A DNA stretch of 64,000 nucleotides, taken from Elymus sibiricus (Eukaryota; Streptophyta; Magnoliopsida; Poales; Poaceae). The position numbers were made by a program, and so were the translations under genes. Shown one piece after another: positions 56,364 through 64,000 of the stretch (its first letter is position 1; the number at the start of each line of letters is the position of its first letter). Location: NCBI GenBank assembly GCA_039707655.1, contig CM077674.1, positions 241,291,904 to 241,355,903 of the forward strand. The letters are read 5' to 3'. Under the pieces are notes generated by a model that saw nothing but the letters and a program-made list of their open reading frames with translations, searched no databases and was not told where the DNA came from.

Positions 56364-57376
56364 ATAGAGATATTTCCATGGATCACCTCATTAAATGGCA
56401 GATCAATTTTATCGGCCGAAAATTGAAGGACGAAATTATAACCATGTACAACCCTGGCCCTGTAACCTTGTTGACCTTCTTTTGATCTATGTACCACGTC
56501 GCCGTGTAGAATATTAATATTGGTCGAGAGGGTCCTCAACATAGAGTCCGATAGCGACGGTTCTCCGGGCTTATACTGATTCCATTTATGTCCTTTGGGG
56601 AAGACAATTGGCACAGGTGGCTTGTCTGCAGATGGTCCGCAATTGGCACATAGATCCTTCTTCGCTGATTGCGGAATATCCTGGTCTATGTCGCCGGTGC
56701 CGACAAAGTTGAAAAGGGGGGGCAAGGTTCGCGAAGGCGGGATCGCCGTCAGTACCAGAGAATCCGTCTGGACTAATCTCCTCTATATCACTGAGTGGCC
56801 ACTTAAGCAGGTGGCCCCGTGTCACCTGTCCTTACATAGTGATGCCTTCTTCCGGGGGGTGAGGTAATGCCCATAATTCAAAGCCCGTCATTACATTCTG
56901 CACCAGCACCCTCATCATGTCCAGTGGCAGGACGACCCCGTGCATCATTCTAGTACCATCTGTAAACGGAATTATTTGCCCCTTGGCAACCTTCATCTGC
57001 ACGCCGTTCACTTTGGCTAGCAGCCAGCATGAAACATCTTGTGATGCTCGTGGCTGTTGGGTGCTACTATACAAATGATGCTGGGTAGGACTCGATGTGC
57101 CTTGCGGAAATATTTCAGCTAACTTTTTCTGAATTGCTGCAGCCACTTTCGCATCTACTTTGGCGTCGATCTTGTCATCAACACTGTTTATCCTTCTATT
57201 TTTTTAACTCTTTGGTCTGGGAATAGGCCTGGTCCCACAGCATCCTACCCGCGCCCAACCCATGCCCAGTGTTGGGCTTCCTGTCAACCCCAAAGCCCTC
57301 GTTCACAGCCCGTGTAAGATGCTCGTCATACCTATAGCCGTGCAAAGATTCTTCAGGACCGGGTCCAAATTACTGC
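56364..57376 (-). pseudogene. CACTA second ORF, middle section (decayed)
   Basis: Minus-strand fragments that read as one broken protein. They include HGYRYDEHLTRAVNEGFG, DVSCWLLAKVNGVQMKVAKG, MMHGVVLPLDMMRVLVQNV, HLLKWPLSDIEEISPDGFSG and GYNFVLQFSADKIDLPFNEV. Breaks are TAA near 57371, a frameshift at seven A (plus-strand T run 57199-57205), TAA at 56832-56834, and a frameshift at eight C (plus-strand G run near 56716-56723). It joins the Transposase_24-like part upstream to the Ulp1-like part downstream. Confidence 0.6.
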
Positions 57377-57377
57377 T

Positions 57378-58323
57378 TCATTTTTCTCTAAAAAAAATAC
57401 ATAAGTTGTGGTAAACGATTAGTATGGTAATAATTGTAGTATGTATTAAATTATTAGTCTTCAGTGATGTTACCAAGTTCTCCTCCGTCGAGCGAAGTTG
57501 CGGCGACGGGAGGACCAACTCATTAGTATCTGGGTCTCGGACTGCACGGGCCCTGAGGAAACGGAAGTCACGCGGACGATCTCGATGTTCAGAGAATGGG
57601 GGTGGTTTACCAGTGGTTTTAAAGTCTGCGGCCTCCTTCTCCCACTTGGGTATTGCATCTTTGTAACCACCAGGGCCCAGACGGTGGTCACCTGGCAATT
57701 GTTTCCGTAAATTACGGAAATGATCGCCAATCTCCTTGCTTGACTCGCTTTCTGATGATTCACGAAACTTCGACCATTCATCGAGATCCATATTGGGATT
57801 GAGCCGCTTAACGGTCTCGAAGTCCTTACCCAGGAAATTGCAACGGGCGCTGCTCTTCCAGTCCCTAAAGATCTTCGGCCATTTTGAGAGGGCATACTCT
57901 TCGGCCTTTTTTTAGAGTCGGGCGGAAATGCATAACTCCCGTGTAACGCTTCGAGTAGCTTCTCCTTTTCTCCGCCGAAATCTTTGTAACCGACGGGATG
58001 TTATTTCGCAAGATGCAACATAGCATTTTGCTATATGTCTTTGCCGTGGCATCTGGGGCGACGGGCTCTCCTTTTAGGCCAACTTGGGTTATTGTAATGA
58101 TACCTTCGTGAAGCTTTTTCGGTTCCCTAGCCTTACGCCTGCTCTTGTTGCTGGCGGCGGTGCTGGATGAAGTCCCGTCCGTGTGGCTCGTTTCTCCTCG
58201 CCTGCAAGTGGGTGGTTCTTCATGTTGGTCGTCGCCCGTCTCGACGTCAGGGGCGCCCATCTCGACGTCAGGGTTGTTGTAGTTGAGTTCCTCTTGAAAT
58301 GATGCTCCGGTGTGGGGATCCAT
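57378..58323 (-). pseudogene. CACTA plant transposase-type ORF (Transposase_24 / Ptta-En/Spm-like), N-terminal part
   Basis: ATG at 58323 begins MDPHTGASFQEELNYNNPDV. A basic segment (SNKSRRKAREPKKLHEGIIT) is followed by RNNIPSVTKISAEKRRSY, typical of the plant Ptta/En/Spm family annotated in many grass CACTA elements. A frameshift occurs at seven A (plus-strand T run 57907-57913), after which the frame continues with NMDLDEWSKFRESSESESS and FLRARAVRDPDTNELVLPSP. A donor-like TTG|GTAACA near 57475 suggests an intron, so the last 30 residues of the open frame are probably not coding. The family is associated with CACTA transposition but is not the catalytic TNP2 subunit. Confidence 0.65.
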
Positions 58324-58329
58324 TCGTCG

Positions 58330-59209
58330 AACTGCAAAATTGTGACAAAGAGTTATTATCGAAACATAAAAAAATGATTACAAATTTCGGCATGACCTTT
58401 GCGAAAAGTAGGGCATATTGAGTGCCATAAATTTGATGAAATGGAAATTAATCAACGTTTCGTCAGGACATTGGCACTCATATTAAGTCCTGCTAATAAA
58501 CCCACACTTTCATGGTTGTAAAGATATTATATTGACCGGTGTAGACATTTTATCGAACACCTTGCATTGTTCATGTTACTTGGAGGAGACAGGTCAGCCG
58601 CAATGTATATGTACCTCAGCAGGAGACAGGTCGGCGGTGGCGGTGGTGCAGGGGTAGAGGAGCGCGCCGGCGACGGTGTTGGAGGAGAGGGGTCAACGAC
58701 GGTGTTGGAGAAGATCTAGGGGCCGACGGCTGTGTTGGAGTAGATTGGGCACATGACAGTGGCGGCCTCTCCCAAGGTGAGGAAGCACGGAAGGCGACCA
58801 CGCGGCGGTGACGGCGGTGGCGGCGCCGGAGGCGAGCACGCAGGGCTGGCGAGGTCTACGGCTCGTGAGGCGCGGCGGTGGCGGGCGAATTGAAGGAGCG
58901 GGCACGGTGGAGATGCAACCGCGGTTTGAATGAAACCTACCTAAGGTAGGTGAGGGAGAGGCGGGGAATTTGGGAGCGGAACCACGTGGCGGGCGACGAG
59001 GCATGCCCGCCACCCCAAACTACAGATGTGGCAGGCGTACAATGGCACCCGCCACCTCAAATCTCTGACGTGGCGGCCCGCATACCCCGCCCGCCACCGC
59101 AATGTTTTTTTAATATTAATCCTTCTTATCTATCCTTCTTCAATTACAACAGTTTAACGAACACCAGAAATAATAAAACTTACATCCACATTCATGGACC
59201 ACCTAGCTA
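58330..59209. other. CACTA 5' untranslated and subterminal sequence
   Basis: AT-rich part to 58600, then GC-rich 58610-58960 with GGAGACAGGTC repeated (58586 and 58621), then GCCCGCCAC-type repeats to 59100. Minus-strand ORFs in the GC-rich part have no recognisable domain. Confidence 0.5.
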
Positions 59210-59735
59210 GGAAGCCCCCCGTGCTCAAAATTTACAGCTTTTTGAGTTGGTTTGCTATTTTCACGGCATTAATTGAATTTCTGGCATCTAAAAAGCCGGA
59301 CAAAAAGCATTGGGCGTGCTAACGACATCGGAATGGGATAAAACGTTGCATGTTGTCTTTATTCGACACCTGTAGGGTGTGGTAAAAATTTGAGATCGTT
59401 ACGACAAAAACCCGATGCACATCGTGTGCAAATCGGACACACTTCCACCAAGTGTAAGGGTTTTGAACGAAAACAGCCGGCTCACACACACATAACTCAT
59501 TATTTAAAATATTTTGAACTTAAAACTTTTTCCATGAGTAATAGATGCTATTGGAAGCCCCATGCTCAAAATTTGCAGCTTGAGTTGGTTTGCTATTTTC
59601 CCGGCATTAATTGAATTTCTAGCAACTAAAAAGCCAGGCAAAAAGTGTTTGGCGTGCTACCAATGTCGGAATGGGATGAAACTTTGCATGTTGTCTTCAT
59701 TGGACACTTGTAGGGGTGTGGTAAAAATTTGAGAA
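59210..59735. repeat. Pair of roughly 185-bp direct repeats inside the CACTA element
   Basis: 59210-59397 and 59553-59735 align along their length, starting GAAGCCCC and including GCTCAAAATTT, GGCATTAATTGAATTTCT and GGTGTGGTAAAAATTTGAGA. The second copy is diverged, so the duplication is not recent. Confidence 0.8.
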
Positions 59736-59744
59736 GGAGAGATC

Positions 59745-60182
59745 ATACGTGTGGCGGGCAGTACAAGCTACCCGCCACTGCTAACTTCTGGATATATATA
59801 TATATATTTATGTGGGTGACTACATTTTATCTGTGGCGAGCGTCGTTACTGCCCGTCATGGCAAACTTCTACTTGCTAATTTTGTTTTGAGAGGGTCACC
59901 CCAATATATCTGTGACGGGCCAAGAAAGGGCCCGCCATTGAGATCCCCCGTAGCAGTGGCGGGTGCGCAGCTTCGCCCGGCAGTGCTGAGATTCAATCAC
60001 AGGCAAATTTGGGGGAGTTCGCTTGTGGCGGTCGCTCTTGTGGGCCCACCACTGCTAGGCTATCTGCAGTGGCAGGTATGTTTTGTTACCCGCCACTGCT
60101 GCTTTTCCAAAATGGCAGTGGCGAGTGCCTGCCTCTGCCCGCCACTAATTGGTGTTCACCTATAAGCCTTTTCCCAGTAGTG
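59745..60182. repeat. CACTA subterminal repeat array, right
   Basis: Repeated GTGGCGGG, CCCGCCACTG and variants through to the terminal repeat at 60159-60182. Confidence 0.8.
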
Positions 60183-60185
60183 TAC

Positions 60186-60310
60186 CTGTCGATGCAAGTA
60201 TCTTGCTAGTTACAGATAGATCCCCCATAGGAGGATTCAGAGACAGAGGACCAGTCCTATCCCCCCTCGAGGTGTACGCTCTAACTTGGCAGGGTTATAC
60301 TGCTCGTAAA
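60186..60310 (+). other. Sequence paralogous to 54555-54625, right flank of the CACTA element
   Basis: Continues from the TAC duplication. It contains the acceptor-like CTAGTTACAG (60208-60217) and the segment shared with the left flank. The two paralogous segments may be copies of a repeated exon-like unit into which the CACTA element inserted. Confidence 0.35.
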
Positions 60311-60499
60311 TGGGCTATATGCAAACAGACTGTTAACATGCTTTCAAAGGGCTGGCCCGCTAATTTTTACCAAGTCAAGTTGGCCGGCCTTTTAAACCTA
60401 AATGGGCCATTATTGGGCCGTGCCATGTGTGGATGTTTCATAGGCGCATCTCCTCAATTGGATGGATGACCTCTATCGCAACGCAGAGCTAACGCGTGG

Positions 60500-60832
60500 T
60501 TCCGTTGGTGAATGAGAATTTGACACGTGGTAAATCATCATTGGTCGGGGCTGTTAACAGGTATCAGATCCAAAACCCGTGCCCATAGATTAACGATGAC
60601 CCATTACGGTGGCGGCCACGTGTTGGTTACCCTTGACAAAAACACATCCATGACGTGCCATTTATCATCACGGAAGTGAACACTTCTGTGATGATAAATT
60701 GATTATTGTCATGCAACACTTCCGTAATAGCACATGCATGACTATCTTGATTTTGTCATAAAATAATCACATAAAAAACGTGACCTACTATGACAAACGC
60801 GTACCATCACAGAAGTGTTTTTTTTGTAGTGC
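60500..60832 (-). mobile_element. Terminus of a DNA transposon ending CACTACAAAAAAAACAC
   Basis: Read on the minus strand from 60832 the sequence begins CACTACAAAAAAAACACTTC. Inside is a strong inverted repeat at about 60659-60701, where ATTTATCATCACGGAAGTG pairs with CACTTCTGTGATGATAAAT. This kind of end is very common in wheat intergenic DNA. The left boundary is uncertain and could extend to about 60320. No coding sequence. Confidence 0.55.
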
Positions 60833-60969
60833 AAACGGGCTGAGAGAAAAAACTGTGTGTGTTGTTTGCATGCATGCATGCAAAGTTTCCACTTCCGCGT
60901 TCCCACGAGGCTTCACATAACGGCTAAACAGTAGGAGATAATACACACTTTGGGAAAAAACCATATATA

Positions 60970-62060
60970 TAGTAAAAAATACCACCAATGGTGGTTGAAC
61001 ATGCACCAGACTTTTTCTATCTTGTTCAAATGACATTTAAAAGTTCTTGCAATTTTTGGAAGTTTTTTCGAACATTTTCTGTTTTCTATGGATTAGTATG
61101 CATTTAAAGGGTTTAATTTGATTTTGAACTACTGGGTTTCAAAATTGTTTGAACTGTGTGCGAAAATCACAGTTGCGTTCTTGGTAACCTACATATGGCA
61201 CACAAGCAGAGTTTATCTGGATTTGAAAGGTTTCTTTGCAAAGATCAAACCATTTCGTGCGTATTGTTGAGAAATTAAATTTATGAGAATGCAAATGTTG
61301 TCTAAAATTAACGAAAAATTGGCATATGGTCATTATTTCACCTCAGTATAATATGGTAATAAATTTAGCCAATTTTACAAAATCTAGAATGTACATTGTG
61401 TTTTAACTGGAGCATTCCGCTGGAAGGATAACATCATCTCCGGCGAAAGTGTCAAGTTTGAAGAGCACATCACCCATTCATCGTCGCTTGAGCTTGAAAC
61501 TTGTAATACAACTTCATCATGCACCCCTAAACACCAATCAACCTTAATTTTTCTACTCCTCACTTTTTAAACATGATTTCTATTTTATATGTAAAGTGCC
61601 AATTATATGGAGGTAACCTTTGTGTACCAAATACCACCAATGGCGGTTGAACATGCATCCGACTTTTTCTATCTTGTTCAAACGACACTTAAAAGTTCCT
61701 ATAATTTTTGGAAGTTTTTTTGGCCATTTTCTTTTTTCTATGGATTAATATGCATTTCTATGCATGTAAAGGGTTTAATTCGATTTTGAACTACATGTAT
61801 GTTTAAAACTTGTTTGAACCATGTGGGAAAAAATCGCAGTTGTGATCTAGGTAACCTATGTATGGCACACATGCAGAGTTCATCTGGATTTGAAATGTTT
61901 ACTTTACAAAGATCGAACCATTTCGTGTGTATTGTTGAGAAATTGAATTTATGAAAATGTAAGTGTTGTCATAAATTAATGAAAATTGGCATGTGTCCAT
62001 TTTTTCACCTCAGTATACTGTGGTAAAAAATTCAGCCAGTTTCACAAAATCTAGAACCAC
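60970..62060. repeat. Direct duplication of a roughly 420-bp AT-rich unit
   Basis: 60975-61392 and 61618-62056 align throughout: ACCACCAATGG, GTTGAACATGCA, GACTTTTTCTATCTTGTTCAA, GGTAACCTA, CATCTGGATTTGAAA, CACCTCAGTATA and CAAAATCTAGAA. They are separated by about 225 bp of unrelated sequence. Not coding. Confidence 0.8.
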
Positions 62061-62235
62061 CTAGTTTAGTTTAAATTATATATGAAATGTTATATATTTA
62101 TGAAAGATTTGATCTAGTTATTTATTCAAAATTTGAAAGATTTGATCCAGAATTCTACATGGTCATTGTTTGGGTCAAATGTGGCTCACTAGAATGTTTT
62201 TGAATCTATTTGAGAATATTCCGATGGAGACATTT

Positions 62236-62286
62236 CACACACACACACACACACACACACGCACGCACGCACGCACACACACACAT
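62236..62286. repeat. CA/CG dinucleotide microsatellite
   Basis: A CA run interrupted by four GCAC units, about 51 bp in total. Confidence 0.95.
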
Positions 62287-63180
62287 ACGAACTATTCTGT
62301 TTCGCGTTATTCTGTTACTATTGTTGAACTAACGAAGTCGAGTGTTGGAACTGACGTCCTGTTTTCTTCGAACTTACCTGTTTTTGCCTCCCACAGGTGG
62401 AACCAGAGGGTTCGTCGGCGAGTTTTCGGCGGTTATCCAGCGCGCTCCTGCTTGTTGCGAGTGGCCAGAGGAGGCATGGACAAGATTCCGCATGCGCGCC
62501 CGTTCTTCTGGTCACGATTTTCAAACTGAAGGAGGCCGCCGGTGTCGCCGTGAGCCGCCATGGCGCGGTTTTTTCCCAACGCAGGTGTTCGCTGTTCTTC
62601 AAGGGGAGGGCAATTTTATGTTTCATATGTGCTTTCATGTACTCTAGGGACTGCCAATTTATTGCAGCGTTAACAATTTTTGATTGGATTTGTTTGTCCA
62701 AATTAGTTGAGTTCTCGCGGGTCCGCCATGGCCGCCTCACATGGTTAATCTTGCTTCCCCGGTGTTCTGTTTTTGAAATTATCATTGCAGGGAGTGGTGT
62801 TATGCTTGTAGAATGAGTTCTTCGTATTCAATTTTGCTCTTGTACTTGATGGTACTTCATCCCTGGATGTTTTACTCGTTAGCGGTGCCCGCTTGTGCGC
62901 AATAGCTTTTGTTGACTGCATTTTTGATTTTGGATGGTTGTTTCGGTGGTTCTCTAGGGTGGTTGTTTGGACTATCTGATTTTCAATTTTGGTCAAATGA
63001 TGAATTAATGTTTTCCTGTTTGTTTGTCTGTGGTCGTTGAATTTGTGTCGCAAACATCCATGCAGATCGAACGGCTACATTATTTGTATTTGAACTGCTC
63101 GTCATCACTGACGGTGGAATTTTTCTGGAGAGAGAACATTTTCTACCAACTACCACCTACCACCACAATTTTTGTTAAAT
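62287..63180. other. Unassigned region with possible exon
   Basis: An acceptor-like TTTTTGCCTCCCACAG ends at about 62396, followed by a CpG-rich stretch to 62600. Several frames are open there but none shows a known domain, and the downstream sequence is T-rich. No gene is called. Confidence 0.3.
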
Positions 63181-63196
63181 CACCCAGTCAACCTGG

Positions 63197-63204
63197 CTAT
63201 AAAT
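63197..63204 (+). promoter_or_regulatory. Possible TATA box of a gene starting near the right edge
   Basis: CTATAAAT in GGCTATAAATCC is followed by a pyrimidine-rich leader (CTCCTCCCTCTTCTGC). A donor-like ATG|GGTATGTG lies at 63504-63512, followed by a T-rich intron-like stretch. Any main coding region would lie right of the window or in the short exon near 63820-63920. Confidence 0.3.
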
Positions 63205-64000
63205 CCTGTCTATATGTGTTGCCTAGCTCACGGATCTCCTCCCTCTTCTGCATTTCTCCTTAGCCCAGATCTAGGGTCCGCACCTTTTCAGTATTGTTGC
63301 TATTTCCCCCCTGTGGCGACCATGATTGTTCTTGCGGCTGCCTGGCAAGCAGGGTGCCCATAGCTGAGGTTTGTGTGTAAGCAAATGGTCATGAGCTCAC
63401 CGGGAGTCAGCGCAGTGGGCAGCTTGCGTCACTACTGACCCCCAACCGTGGGTTTCAGGCGCCCTTTGTTTGTCGTCTGAGCGCTGGAGACCTGGACGAA
63501 TCATGGGTATGTGTTTTCCTCTTTTTGTTTTCTACTTTTTAGGTTTCATAGCAAATCCATGTCTGAATTTATATTTTCGCCAGTTCTTTTAGTTCTATCA
63601 GTAGCTAGGTTTATGATTTTGTTCAGGTTTCACAGTAGTTAACAATAGGTATTTGTATGCATATTTCTTTAGTTTCGTCAGGTATTAATAAGGGGTACAT
63701 CGGTGTTTTTTTGGGTTTCAGATCTTGCACTTGTTTTTTAACAGTTGTCAGATCTGTACATATATTCAATTATGTCAGGTGTTTACTTTCTTTTTTCCAT
63801 GCATGCACAATTGCAGAAAATGCTATCCAGAATCAGGTTTGCTGTTGCAAGTTCAAGGATTCTAAACTTGGAGACGTATCACAAGAATGGGTATCAGTAT
63901 ATGGAAGTATATGGTCATGAGCGCTGAGGCGAACAAGGAAGAAAAAACGGCCTCACGAGAGGACCTCGGGAGAGAACGCGTACATCCCAAATCGCGAGAG
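63205..64000. other. Possible leader, intron and small exon at the right edge
   Basis: T-rich sequence 63515-63815 has intron-like composition. The segment 63816-63925, after acceptor-like ATTGCAG, can be read in two frames and ends shortly after. No domain is recognised, and the last 60 bp are purine- and CpG-rich. I cannot say whether this is a host gene. Confidence 0.25.

Larger units (their letters stand above)
54983..60182 (-). mobile_element. Complete 5.2-kb CACTA transposon
   Basis: The right end, read on the minus strand, begins CACTACTGGGAAAAGGCTT and the left end begins CACTATTGCAGGATTGCC, imperfect terminal inverted repeats starting CACTA. The 3-bp duplication TAC flanks it (54980-54982 and 60183-60185). 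Both subterminal regions contain many GTGGCGGGC / GCCCGCCAC words in both orientations, the expected transposase-binding repeats. Coding sequence is on the minus strand and decayed. I do not see a TNP2-type transposase with its catalytic domain, so this copy is probably a derivative that relied on another element. Confidence 0.9.

Noticed and set aside
62397..62816. 139-residue ORF after an acceptor-like site
   Set aside because: Three overlapping frames are open and none carries a recognisable domain, so it was not called a gene.

Overview
This window is plant nuclear DNA from a large, repeat-rich grass genome, most likely the wheat/barley tribe (Triticeae). The reasons are nested multi-kilobase LTR retrotransposons with Athila-type and Tat-type architecture, CACTA transposons with grass-style subterminal repeats, a Tourist-like MITE, and intron-bearing ORFs with plant splice sites. 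I see no tRNA, rRNA, CRISPR array or bacterial feature. Family names (Sabrina, WHAM and so on) cannot be assigned without a TREP-type database, so elements are lettered A to D by structure.

Layout. 1-9123: Gypsy element A, minus strand, cut by the left window edge. It keeps its 5' LTR and a decayed gag-pol, and carries a plus-strand B3-domain-like ORF where relatives carry an antisense ORF. 9124-9274: end of a CACTA element. 9347-48763: a three-level nest. The outer element D (Tat-like Gypsy, minus strand, 544-bp LTRs, TSD CGGTG) has an intron-containing antisense ORF on the plus strand. Inside an intron of that ORF sits element B (Athila-like, plus strand, 13376-39430, TSD GACTT), which has gag-protease but no reverse transcriptase or integrase. 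B was hit twice: an L1-type LINE (about 13564-18722) lies in its left LTR, and element C (Tat-like Gypsy, minus strand, 22913-35514, TSD AATTT) lies in its 3' internal region. 48769-50620: GA-rich and AT-rich tandem repeats. 50600-52520: a low-confidence host-like locus with three diverged copies of one exon-like module and a MITE. 52887-54418: solo LTR of the B family. 54983-60182: complete 5.2-kb CACTA element (TSD TAC) with decayed transposase-type and Ulp1-like coding sequence. 60186-64000: DNA-transposon terminus, duplicated AT-rich sequence, a CA/CG microsatellite, and a possible promoter and leader near the right end.

How it fits together. Nearly all coding sequence is transposon-derived and almost all of it is broken. 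Nesting order agrees with hand-counted LTR divergence (D about 5 percent, C about 2.3 percent). The main points for follow-up are: the antisense gene slot of Tat-like elements, which holds a B3-like ORF in A and multi-exon genes with a conserved splice junction in C and D; the strong excess of amber (TAG) stops at probable CAG glutamine codons, including one codon position amber in both C and D but CAG in A; the non-autonomous structure of B; and the triplicated exon-like module.
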